NCBI RefSeq assembly: GCF_963678635.1
Contig: NC_087063.1
Location: 34,196,540-34,260,539, forward strand
Origin: Symsagittifera roscoffensis
Lineage: Eukaryota; Xenacoelomorpha; Acoela; Convolutidae
Direction: 5' to 3'
Length of the DNA stretch: 64,000 nt
The position numbers and the translations under genes are program-made. How positions within the stretch are numbered: position 1 is the stretch's first letter; the number at the start of each line of letters is the position of its first letter. Of this stretch, positions 41,905 through 51,835 are shown piece after piece. A model generated the notes under the pieces. It was not told where the DNA came from and did not search any database. It saw only the letters and a list, made by a program, of their open reading frames with translations.

Positions 41905-43341
41905 ATGGCTCGCAACTCAGAAAAGGCCATGACGAAACTGGCTCGTTTTTACACAATGAAGCTTAACGAAGGCAAAGTTACTGAAAAGCGACCATATATG
42001 GCGTCTGAATGCGACGATTTGAAGAAAGCTGAATACTGGAGGCGCGAAATAATCGGAGAAATATCCAAGAAAATCTCTCAAATTCAGAATCCGGGGTTAG
42101 GAGAATTCAGAATACGAGATTTGAACGATGAAATCAATAAATCACTGAGGATTAAGTATCATTGGGAAAACAGAATAATAGAGCTTGGAGGTCCAAATTA
42201 TAAAAGGTATGGACCAAAAATGATAAACGCGGAGGGATTGGCAGTTCCTGGTGGCGACGGATACAAATATTTTGGAGCGGCGAAAGACCTTCCAGGTGTG
42301 AGAGAGTTGTTTGAAAATGAGCCGCCTGCTCCTCCAAGGAAAACGCGTGCAGAGTTAATGAAGAAAGTGGATGCTGATTACTATGGGTACAGGGACGATG
42401 ATGACGGTGTTTTGCTAGCTCTAGAAAAGGTCAGAAAATTTCAAATCGGTAGCTTTTTCCGAGAATAACCAGCGTTTTCCACCTAACAAGTTTCTAAGTT
42501 GTCTGTTTTTAATTTCCGCTCCGTAATTTTTCGTGAATATAACAGCTATTTTTATTTTTGTTGTGCTTTCAAAGTTGAATTTTATCGAAGTTATCAAGAA
42601 AAATTATTTTTCTCGGCTTGATTGAACTGATTTAGTACCCATTATTGCATCAATGATGCCATTCGGGCATTAATGCCCATCGAAGACTTGTTTCGGGAAC
42701 CTAAACAAGTGTAAATCAGATGAAGGAGATCAGAGAAATATTGCGGCAAGAAATTTTTTGTCATTTAAGTATAGTTTCTTTAAGCTTTTCAAAAGCAATT
42801 TCTTTGACCTCAAGTGTTTTCATTTCTATTTTACCGGTTTTCTTATCAGGCTATTTTTTCTAATAATTTAAATCTAATAATTTTTTGGATCTTTTGATGT
42901 TGCCGCCTTAACCTACCGTATTACTATATCAATCTCATATTAAGAAAAATGCATGTTTTCTTTAGCCTCTGATTTAGTTTTTTGCATTCCTGTATGTCAA
43001 ATCATTCATTTGTTTAGGAAGCTGAAAAGGAAATGATAAAACAGTCAGTAGAAGACTTTAAAAATGGGCTGGCGACTCAAACCACAGAGGATATTGAATC
43101 GGCGATCGCTTTTGACGATGGAACCGGGAACACAGTCGAGGACATTCCAATTGACCAACAAGTACCCCTTGATGAACCACTTCAAAACTTTGTATCGTAC
43201 GTTCCAGACATTCCTAGCCAGCAAGAAGTGGAACAGAAGTTATTACAGGCGAAGAAGATGGAACTTCTTAAACAGTATGCTAGCGACCAGATGATTCAGC
43301 AGGCAGAAGAAAGCAGAAGAATTTTGGGATACTCGGAGTGA
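41905..43341 (+). CDS. ISY1: Pre-mRNA splicing factor ISY1, two exons
   Basis: A subunit of the activated spliceosome (Prp19-associated complex), acting near the catalytic RNA core in the nucleus. Exon 1 (41905-42429) and exon 2 (43018-43341) join in phase 0 to 282 residues, almost the vertebrate length. Exon 1 has MARNSEKAMTKLARF, then WRREIIGEISKKISQIQNPG and GEFRIRDLNDEINK, GYKYFGAAKDLPGVRELFE and PPRKTRAELMKKVDADYYGY, all hallmarks of the family. Exon 2 holds an acidic region followed by PSQQEVEQKLLQAKKMELLK and a C-terminal RRILGYSE. The donor is AAG|GTCAGA and the acceptor TTTGTTTAG. A 3' splice site ending at 41886 precedes the ATG by 18 nt. Confidence 0.95.
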
Positions 43342-43770
43342 AAAAAAAACAGCTTCTGGATTCTCTCATAAGTATCAAGTTCGAGGTAGTCTCTCCAAGT
43401 TATGAACTCTCGCCATGACCGAAAAGCATATAACGGAGTGTGTTGTCAGTTAATTCAACTTAAAAACTATTTATGCGAAAGTTAAGCCGTTACTGAGCTT
43501 CAAATGCTGTGTTGTTCCTGAATTTATGTACTACTTGAATAAGTTCACAAAGACATCTCCATTCGGATCACCCTTTTTGATTGAAATAGCGTCGAGGTTA
43601 AATTACTGCTTTGAAGATACTTTCATTGCATATAATTTTGCCGTAAAACGTTTTTGTTTTATTAAGAGTCCACATATTACTAAATAGAATTCGCAATCGT
43701 TTTCAGTGTATAAGGTCCATCTCTGTATTTAGTAGCATGTGTCTAATTATAATAACAAGACTGCTCGTAT
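43342..43770. other. ISY1 3' flank; no further gene seen
   Basis: Probable ISY1 3' UTR and flank. No clean AATAAA lies close to the stop; the nearest is at about 43822. Confidence 0.4.
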
Positions 43771-44290
43771 CAGGGCGAAGCCCTGAATGTTCCGACTTCC
43801 TTTTAGGGTCTATGGAGCATTAATAAAATAACAAGAAAATTTTCAAGGTAATAGAAAAAATAAAAAATAAATTTTTTGAAAAAATTTGAGATTTTATGTA
43901 AAAACAACCCCCCACACATCATATTAAGTACAAAGTGATAGATTTTGCGCCTATAAACAAATCAATTATGGCATAAAAGCATCCTTGAACCAATTTGGAA
44001 CAATTTCTCAGACGGATTAAATCTCGCTTACGCGTTAATAGCGCGAAGTTTATCGCGCGTTAATTGTCCCAAATTGGCCAAAATGGCAGTCTTTAAACCC
44101 CCATAACTTTACGAAAAATGATCACAGGTGAAATATCTTTTCAAATTCAAGCTCAGGACAACACTACCTTTTGAATGATATAAAAAAATTCCGCCAGAAA
44201 CGGCTAGTTAAAAAGTCGAAATTTGTCTGAAGAAAAAAAACCAACCCCGAGCACAAATATTCCGTTACTTTCGTATCGAAAGTCGGAACA
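43771..44290. repeat. Candidate inverted-repeat element (MITE-like) of about 0.5 kb
   Basis: TGTTCCGACTT at 43788-43798 is the exact reverse complement of AAGTCGGAACA at 44280-44290. Next to the left arm is a perfect hairpin CAGGGC-GAA-GCCCTG (43771-43785). Overlapping the right arm is a hairpin ACTTTCG-TAT-CGAAAGT (44267-44283). The interior has another near-palindrome, TAGCGCGAAGTTTATCGCGCG, around 44039-44060. No coding capacity or clear target duplication was found, so mobility is unproven. Confidence 0.55.
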
Positions 44291-45677
44291 ATAATAAATT
44301 GTTTTCAGGCAATTCCACTGTTGGATATGTTTCTAAGTTAATAATTTTGCAAACCACTCCAACAATTTTACTGCCTAGGAGAGCACCATTGGACCGATGA
44401 TTCATTAAATCGCTATCAATGCTGCCTAAGTATTTGCTATACGTCGAATGCGTTAGCAACGTAGCGTAGTAATACCAGATGGCGCAACTCATAAATTTTT
44501 AGTGTTTTTTTATTGCGATTAGTTTGCATTATCTGTTGACTCTATCAAATCGAACTTTTTTGAGGCTCAAAACTTTTTCGAGGTATAACCCATTTAGTGA
44601 ATCGTTTGATGTTTTATTTATAGATAGTTCAAATTCAAGGAACGTTTGGGCCCATGGGTAGACTCCCGGCAGTACCTGTACTTTTGGCAAGCTGAAAATT
44701 ATCAGCTTTGAAAAGTTTTCGGACTGTCATTTGTGTGCCAATTTTTGTCGAATTAATTTCCAGAGCGGCTTAGCTTCCAGACGAAGATATTTTTTTAAGT
44801 TGCGGTTATTCTACTATTTTAAAATGCCTTTCTTAAAGTTCCTGTAGTAGTGTGTTACATTTTTTTAAAATCGTTTGGTTTAAAAAATTTTAACATTTTA
44901 GTTGTTCAATAAATTTCGCGCGTAGTCATATACAAATCAATGAAATAAGATTTGTGTCTTAACTGATCGTAATTTTAGTGATTTTAAAAACTGACAAGAA
45001 AATGACCTTCCAATTTTTTGAAACTGACTTTTTCGAGTGTTTTCAACCAACTAACGAACACTGTTGGTAATGTGTCGAAGCTACTGAGGCAAAACTTGAG
45101 TTGTTTTTGGAAAAAATGGAGTGTTTAATATAAATATTTTGCATATTCATTTTCTTTACTCGTTTACAGGTGTATACTTTATCTGGCTTATATAACTGTT
45201 TTGTAGCATTTGTTTTTGAATTGCAGTTTTGCGAGGCTCTGCTTAGCCTTCAATGTAAAGCTACTTTTCTCGTTTTTGCTTGGTTGGCATCGAGCAGCTT
45301 CGTCCCGGTGTTAAAGTTGCAGTGAGTTTTTAGAGCATAATTTCGAGCGCGTTAGCTTGAAGTCAGTACAAAATTAGCGAGATCTGACTTTGAACAGTTA
45401 GATGAACTTAATAATTCGCATAAATTGGTTTTGAAGCCATTTACTTCAGGCGTTTGTTTCTGCAAACTACGAACTGTTCGAAAAACCAGTGTCTGCTTTC
45501 GTTTTTATTGCCTTAGTAGAATTGACTTGAAACTTGACTTGCAGAGTTGACTTAGTTTTTGGCATTATTTCTACAATGGTATGTTGTTTTCAAATATTAA
45601 TGAAAGAATATTTTGGCCGTCTGTCTTTCAATTTCTTTGTCAGTTTTTTTACTCGCGGAAAGCATAGTGTGTTGGTA
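44291..45677. other. Intergenic AT-rich DNA; no gene seen
   Basis: No coding frame above background and no RNA gene. Around 45230-45320 there are dispersed repeat words (TTGCGAGGCTCTGCTTAGCCT, GAGCAGCTTCGTC) also seen near 51850. Confidence 0.45.
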
Positions 45678-45978
45678 CGAACCTTCTTTCTAAACTAAAT
45701 CGCAAATAAAAGTGTTGATTAAAAGTGATTACTTATTTAGTGGAACTTTTGCTATAATCACGATCTGTAGCATTGGAAATTTCATAGCATCTGTTTTCTG
45801 CTTCATTTGTGGCTAGTGTTTGCGATTTCATACGCGAGTGAGTGAGACTCAGATTCTTAAGGTTGCAGATCGAATCTGAGACGGCAATTTTTTTTTTTAC
45901 AAATTCGAGGCCTATTTCAATTTTTATTTTTGCACTTACCCAGCTGCTTTTTGTCGTGTTTTCGCGAGTGCTTTTTTT
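45678..45978 (+). repeat. SINE-like unit with tRNA-like core, copy 1 of a tandem pair
   Basis: The left flank includes CGCAAATAAAAGTGTTGATTA, CTATAATCACGATCTGTAGC and TGTGGCTAGTGTTTGC. The core has GCGAGTGAGTGAGACTCAG and a B-box-like GCAGATCGAATCTGAG. A T-run and AAATTCGAGGCCTATTTC follow, then a pyrimidine-rich end. It is followed directly by a second unit at 45979. Confidence 0.65.
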
Positions 45979-46225
45979 CTAACCTAACTCGCAAATAAAA
46001 GTGTTCATTAAAAGTGTTTACTTATTTAGTGACTCTTTTGCCATAATCACAATCTAGCATTTTAAATTTCATAGCATCTGTTCTCTGCTTTATTTGTGGC
46101 TAGTGTTTGCCGTTTGCTAAGCGTTCGTGGCCGAGAGGACTCCAATTCTCGAAGTCGTAGTTTCGAACCTCATAAGTAGCTAAGTTTTACTAATTCGAGG
46201 CTTCTTTCTATCTTTTCTTATCTAT
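45979..46225 (+). repeat. SINE-like unit with tRNA-like core, copy 2 of a tandem pair
   Basis: The left flank repeats copy 1 (CTCGCAAATAAAAGTGTTCA, then CATAATCACAATCTAGCA and TGTGGCTAGTGTTTGC). The core is different: TTCGTGGCCGAGAGGACTCC (A-box-like, as in tRNA-Ser/Leu) and GTAGTTTCGAACCTC (B-box-like). The right flank is ACTAATTCGAGGCTTC. Acceptor arms do not pair. Confidence 0.65.
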
Positions 46226-46679
46226 ACTATATTTAAATCCGAGTGACCGCTATCTCCCATGTTTAAGCATATTGTTTTTTCATGCTTAACGAAAGACTTT
46301 TTTCATTTTTAAGCTATATTATAAATTGCAATGCTTAAGCAAATTTTTCAATTAGTTTTCCGCAAGGTCAAATTTTTGAGTGTTTTTTTCGAGGCCAATT
46401 TAAGTCTGTCTAACTGTTGTATACCTGGTTTTTAATTAATTTGATTATGTCTGTCTACCCGTCGCCTAATTTTTTATTTTTCATCTATTATATATTTAAA
46501 TGCGGGCTTCACTATCTCGCCATGTTAAAGCTTTTTCAACATATTATTTTTGCATGTTTAACAGAAGAATTTTTTCATATTTAAGCTATATCGTATATTG
46601 CAATGGCTAAGTTTTTTTCGATATTCTAGTTTAAATTTAGTGTTTGATTCATCAAGTTTGAAATTTGCAACCCAATAGA
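46226..46679. other. Diverged AT-rich duplicated DNA; no gene seen
   Basis: A pair of related blocks with TATATTTAAAT(C/G)CG, CTATCTC(CC/GCC)ATGTT and TTTAAGCTATAT lies at about 46225-46330 and 46490-46600. No coding capacity. Confidence 0.5.
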
Positions 46680-48430
46680 AGGATTTTGTCAGTTTTTCCA
46701 GGTTTTGCGATTCTGGCCTCCATATATGAATAACCAAATCCTTTTAGTTTACGAGATAGGCAATTTTCGAGATTTTTCAAAAATTTCAAGAAAATTTAAT
46801 TAAAAAAATTTCTCAATTTTTGAAATTCTCACCCTGTAGTTGGGTGCTGTCAGGGTACTCTCAGGGGTTGCGAATCTTGCCTCCAATTTCACTTCTCAAA
46901 TCCTTGTAGTTATGAGATATGACGTTTATTATGATTTTTTCAAAATGTTTTCAAAAACTTAGGTTTTGATAAATTCCAAACCGTTGAAGATCTCAATCTT
47001 GTTGTTCGATATTGTGAGAGTACTCTCAGTGGTTGCAAATCTTGCCTCTGATTATGGCTGCTCAAATCCTTGTAATTTTCAAGATATGACGTTTTTTTGG
47101 AATTTTTTTCAACCTTTTTCAGAAAACTTAGAATAAAAAGTTTCACAAACTTGAAACTTCCATCTCTGTAGTGAGGCTCTGTCAGGTTTCAGGCTACTCT
47201 CAGGAGTTGCGAACTTTTGCCGCCAATTATGGCTGCTCAATTTCTTGTAGTTTTCGAGATATGACGTTTTTTATGATTTTCTCCAAAATTTTCAAAAAAT
47301 ACTTAGATGTTAAAAAGTTCCAAAACTTTGAAGATATCAATCCTGTTAATGGAATCTGTGAGTGTACTTTCAGGGGGTTATGAAACTTGCCTCTGAATTT
47401 GGCTGCTCAAATTCTTGTAGTTTTCGAGATATGACGTTTTTTTATGATTTTTTTCAAAATTTTTCAGAAAACTTAAGTTTAAAAATTTTTAAAAAACTTG
47501 AATTTATCATCTTTCTAGTGAGGCTCTGTCGGGGTACGCGCAGCAGTTGCGAATTTTGCCTCCAAATAGGACTGCTCAAAATCTTGCAGTTTTCCAGATA
47601 TGACGGTTTTTGTGATATTTCAAAAAAAAAATTTATGAAAATTAAATATTTGAATTTTCTAACCTGTAGTTGGGGGCTGTCAGAGTAATCTTAGGGTTTG
47701 CCAACTCGGCCTGCAATTAAGAATGCCCAAATCGTTTTTGTTAAAGAGATACGACGATTTTTGTGAATTTTTTGGAAATTTTCAGAAAACTCAATTTACA
47801 CAATAATTCGTTAAGTGAAATTCCCAACCCTGTAGTTCTGTACTTTCAAAGATTGCTAATATTGCCATCACAAAAGACTGCTCAAGTTTTGGTAGTTATC
47901 GAGATGTGAATTTTTTTTCTGGTTTTCAAAAAACTAACTTTTTTTTTTAGAAAACTTAAGGTGAAGTTTCTCAAAATTTGAATTTCCTAATGTTGTAGTT
48001 GGGCACTGTAAGAGTATTCTCAGTAGTTGCAAATCTTGCGTCCAATTGCGACTGCTTAATTGCTTTCAGTTTCCCGGATGTGACGTTTCTTAATTTATTA
48101 TAAACTTGGATATAAAAAAATTGTAACAAATTTTTATGGTTTTTCGAAATTTAAATTAAAAAAAAAACGAAAGAAAAATTTTACAAAATTTGAAGTTACT
48201 ATCAGGAGTTGCAAATCTTGTGCCCAAGTGCGACAATGCGACTGCCTAATTGCTTTCAAGTTCCCAGATGGGACGTTTCTTAGTTCATTTTAAATTTTTC
48301 GAAGAACTTATATAAAACTTCACAAAATTTTATGGTTCTTCAAAATTTGTATAAAAAACTTGACTAAAAAACTTTGCAAAATTTTTAATTACGAACCATG
48401 TAATTGGGTGCTGTCAGAGTACCCTCAAAG
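46680..48430. repeat. Tandem array of about ten diverged units of 150-190 bp
   Basis: The unit carries an anchor like GCTCAAATCCTTGTAGTTTT followed by CGAGATATGACGTTTTT. It recurs at about 46730, 46891, 47067, 47231, 47400, 47571, 47724, 47878, 48053 and 48243. A second block between anchors reads GGCTCTGTCAGGGTACTCTC and GTTGCGAATCTTGCCTCCAA. Units diverge more toward the right. Short frames inside it (47171-47688) are repeat translations, not genes. Confidence 0.88.
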
Positions 48431-48894
48431 AATAGTTTTTTGAGTTTTTTGAATTTTCGAAGTGCCGGAGGTGCGATACATGCTAGTTTCACTTTATAAC
48501 GATGCTTTTTTATCGTGTTCTGGCTAGTGTTTGCGAAGCGCAGATTTACATCTGTGTAAATTCTTAGGCTGTGCGAATAATCGAAATTCATTAATTTAAT
48601 TCATACTCCTTCTATTTTTTTCTTATGCTTATTTGTTGTGGAGTTAACATCCACGCAAGCAGAGTCATGCAAGCAGTCCAGAATGATACCACATCTAGTT
48701 TTGCAAATAAAATATAAAAGTAAAACTAATGGAAGTTTTTGTTTCTGTGTATGGATGAGCGTAACTATAGTATTGAAAGCTTCGTATAAACCTCAGCTTT
48801 GTTGGTAATTAGATTATTTCAAATATTGCGAAATGAGATTTTACTTCTATTGATTACGACTTTTCTTCGGGCGTGTTTTGTGACTCCTTGCTCG
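48431..48894. other. Intergenic AT-rich DNA; no gene seen
   Basis: Includes a dispersed word TTCTGGCTAGTGTTTGCGAAG near 48518, a piece of the SINE-like flank. Otherwise nothing recognised. Confidence 0.45.
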
Positions 48895-49170
48895 ACCATT
48901 AGTTCTAAAGTAATCTAAAAGATCTTCTACGAACAGTATGTGACATAGTTTCTTCTCTCAAACTCAGAGCTTCACGACTCAATGGACTTTAAAGTTATAC
49001 CACACTGATGAAAGACCTACAATCTTTTTATAGGTACCAATTTTGCGTTAAACTAAAATCGTTACCTAAAAGAAAGCTTGTAGATCTTCCATCAGTGTTG
49101 TATAATTTGAAATTCTTTTTAGACGTGACTCTGATTCAAAAGAAAATCAGGCGGCTTTTTATCCCCCCTC
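48895..49170. repeat. Dispersed repeat with internal inverted repeat, copy 1
   Basis: Matches 50655-50905 in the same orientation over about 260 bp (TTCTAAAGTAATCTAAAAG, then TGTGACATA, GGTACCAATTTTGCGTTAAAC and ACGTGACTCTGATTCAAA). Inside, ACTGATGAAAGACCTAC (about 49003-49020) pairs with GTAGATCTTCCATCAGT (about 49079-49096), 15 of 17 positions, enclosing a loop of about 60 nt. Confidence 0.75.
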
Positions 49171-49609
49171 CCATCTCATACATATCATCAATTTTATGGG
49201 GTAATGAATGATTTAATAAGATTGAGGAAATCATTCATTACTCAAATATGTTTGTCTTGGCCTTATTAGTCCACGGGCCAATTTTTTTTTGCAAAAATCT
49301 GCAGGTGGGTGATGAGAAAGCGCCAAAAAATGAAAAAAATTTCTCAGTGTCGAGAAGAAGATTAACTGGTCTGAATTTTTTGTTTTGCACTTAAATGCGA
49401 CAGTATATTTTTGTTCCATTTTTCGTGTGTGTATTTTGTCTCCTTACGCAACTATTTGGTCTAAGTTTATCTAAAAGGGCTTTAACGAACAGTTTTGTCG
49501 ACCCTAGAAAAAATTATTTAAGTAAAAATGGGGAACTAGACTATTTTTTCCCTCTAAACACCTTTTCTTAAAAATTTTCAGTTTGCTTCATTATCGAATC
49601 TTAATAATT
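49171..49609. other. Intergenic AT-rich DNA; no gene seen
   Basis: No coding exon or RNA gene. A short inverted stretch AATGAATGATTT/AAATCATTCATT lies at about 49202-49240. Confidence 0.45.
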
Positions 49610-49690
49610 TTCAGGCCTAGAGGTAAAGTCGTCGTTTTTGCACCTTAAGGTCCGGGGTTGGAATCCCAGACGGACCTTGTTTTTTTCAGC
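49610..49690 (+). repeat. tRNA-like module of a SINE
   Basis: GGCCTAGAGGTAAAGTCG (A-box-like) and GGGGTTGGAATCCCAGAC (B-box-like, with a T-arm-like stem) are followed by GGACCTTG and a T-run. Acceptor pairing is not evident. Confidence 0.5.
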
Positions 49691-50559
49691 ATATATGCAA
49701 TTGAAAAAGTTTTTTCGTTGAAATTTAATTTACCGAACTTTCGCTTACCTGCTCAATTTTTGTCGTCTTAGTTGCCCATAACGTATTTAAATTGTGCTGT
49801 TAGTAAGTATCATTGTAGTTGCGAGTGATGTTCATTGTAGCTTCCGGGAAAGTTTTTTATGTAATCAATTTTTTCAGGTCAAAAGTCTGTTCAAAAATTG
49901 TAGGCATTGTTTCCGCTTCGTAAGTTTTGTTACGTTTCTAATTGCCCTTGCGATAAGCAATGGTATTGCAATCGTGCACCAGACTTTTTTCCGTAAATAA
50001 CCTTGTTCATAGGACTCATTCATCTGCTGGACTCGTTCATCTTTTGACATGCTCAATTTCTTGTTAACATTCAAATGTCTTGCTTGGCATTTTTGCCTAG
50101 AAGTCTTGTTCGATGAAAACAGGTATTATGAAAATGTCTGGGATTCGGTTCTTTCCTTTTAGTTTTTTGAAACTCTTCCATTTTTTCACTTTTTGCAATA
50201 ACTTCAGTTTTTCTCAGATTTTCATAAAAGGCTTATCATTGGAAAGACTGCCTTCTTCCCTATGTACGTGCATACTTTTCTAGTATCTTTGTACTTTACC
50301 CCTCTGTCTGCAGTCTTCGAAAAAGTCTGCGAGGGGCATACTTGACTCCTATTTTTGATTTTTTCTTTCGTGTTCAAAAATGTTGCCATCCAAAATCTGA
50401 TTTTTTGTTTTAATGAATAAAATGGATTTGAAAAGCTCCCAGGCATAAAGTCGCTAAAGTCAAATTTGTGATTTTTTGACCATTTTTTCAACGTTTGACT
50501 TTTATCGAAAAATATCCTCCCATATCTTAGTTTTTTTTGGTTCAATCGAAGTTATAGGT
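49691..50559. other. Intergenic AT-rich DNA; no gene seen
   Basis: Short frames on both strands (49794-50074, 50222-50545) lack composition or motifs of proteins. No splice-paired exons found. Confidence 0.45.
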
Positions 50560-51015
50560 TGCGTGCATAAGCGGCTACCCAATTTTTTCACACAAAAATT
50601 ATAATTCTTGGAAATGTCAAATTTTTTGATTCATTGACCTTTTTGGACTTTTCTAAAGTAATCTAAAAGCTCTTTTACGAACCGTATGTGACATACTTTC
50701 TTCACTCAAACTCGACTCAATGGACTTTAAAATTTTACCTACTGATGAAAGACCTACGAGCTTTTATTAGGTACCAATTTTGCGTTAAACAAAAATCGTT
50801 AACTAAAAAAAGCTTTAGGTCTTCCATCAGTATGGTATAATTTGAAATTCCTTTCAGACGTGACTCTGATTCAAATGAAAATCAGGCGGCTTTTTATCCC
50901 CATCACATAACAGTTTGCGTGCATAAGAAGCTACACCCAATTTTTTCATACAAAAATTATAATTGGAAATGTCAATTTTTTTGATTTATTGACCGTTTTT
51001 GGACTTTTCTCGCTA
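50560..51015. repeat. Compound direct repeat including copy 2 of the 48895 repeat
   Basis: The block GCGTGCATAAGCGGCTACCC, then CAAAAATTATAATT and TTTGGACTTTTCT, at 50560-50655 recurs at about 50918-51012. Between them is the second copy of the 48895-49170 repeat (50655-50905). Related words (AAGCGGCTA) also occur in the RRP8 intron. Confidence 0.7.
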
Positions 51016-51519
51016 ACTAATATGCCAAATCTGATATCATAGGTTTCATCGAATGAACAGGTTGTTGAAAGCTTACATTTAGAATTGGCTGCGCCCATTT
51101 TTTTTCTGGAAAAAAAGCTTTTGCCTTCAAACGACTCAAAGTTTTGAGTTTCTGACCGTTTTATAGAAATGTTTTGAAATTTTTTAAAAACTTTAATTTT
51201 TTAGATAAATCTTTTGTCATTAGGACACTTCCAATATCTGAAAAAAATTTCTTCTCTTTTATTTTAAAAGAGAAATAACTAAGCTTTTTGAAGCTTAAGT
51301 TTTTCGTCCCGCATCAGTATAACAAATTCTTAAAATGTCTAACTTGTACCTTCAGCTTGGCCCCTAGTTTTTCATTGAGACATGGGAAATTTTTATTGAC
51401 CTATTTTTTCAACGTTTTCCAATTTTTTACCAATGTTTTTTATGTTTGTATATTCAAATGGCGCGAAGCTCCGCGTCGCCTCTGTGTTTACACTTGCGAA
51501 CTTGATAGCATAGTGTAAA
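51016..51519. other. Intergenic AT-rich DNA; no gene seen
   Basis: No coding exon. Includes GGCGCGAAGCTCCGCGTCGCCTCTG near 51460, a piece of a dispersed repeat. Confidence 0.45.
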
Positions 51520-51835
51520 AGTAGGAACCTTCTTTTTTCAACCTAGCTCGCAACTAAAAGTGTTCATTGAAAGCGTAGTGTTCACTTGTTTGGTGGCACT
51601 TTTGCTATAATCACGATCTGTAGCATTGGAAATTTCATAGCATCAGTTCTCTGCCTTTTTGTGGCTAGTGTTTGTTATATATTAAGCGTGCGTGGCCGAG
51701 TGGTTAGTGCGTGAGACACATAGTCTCTAGATCGCAGTAGGTCGCTGATCGGATCCAGACGTATCCGCATTTTTACTAATTCGAGGCTTATTTCTACTTT
51801 TTTATTGCACTTTATAGAGCTGCTTTTTTTCGTGC
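51520..51835 (+). repeat. SINE-like unit with tRNA-like core, copy 3
   Basis: Same flanks as at 45678-46225 (CTCGCAACTAAAAGTGTTCA, then CTATAATCACGATCTGTAGC and GTGGCTAGTGTTTG). The core has GCGTGGCCGAGTGGTTAGTG, a very good tRNA-Ser/Leu-type A box, and GCTGATCGGATCCAGAC as a B-box-like part. The tail is TTACTAATTCGAGGCTTATT with T-runs. Confidence 0.68.

Noticed and set aside
46680-48430. CRISPR array or protein-coding repeats in the tandem array
   Set aside because: Units are 150-190 bp and diverge over their whole length; there is no short constant repeat with unique spacers, and frames are broken and AT-driven.
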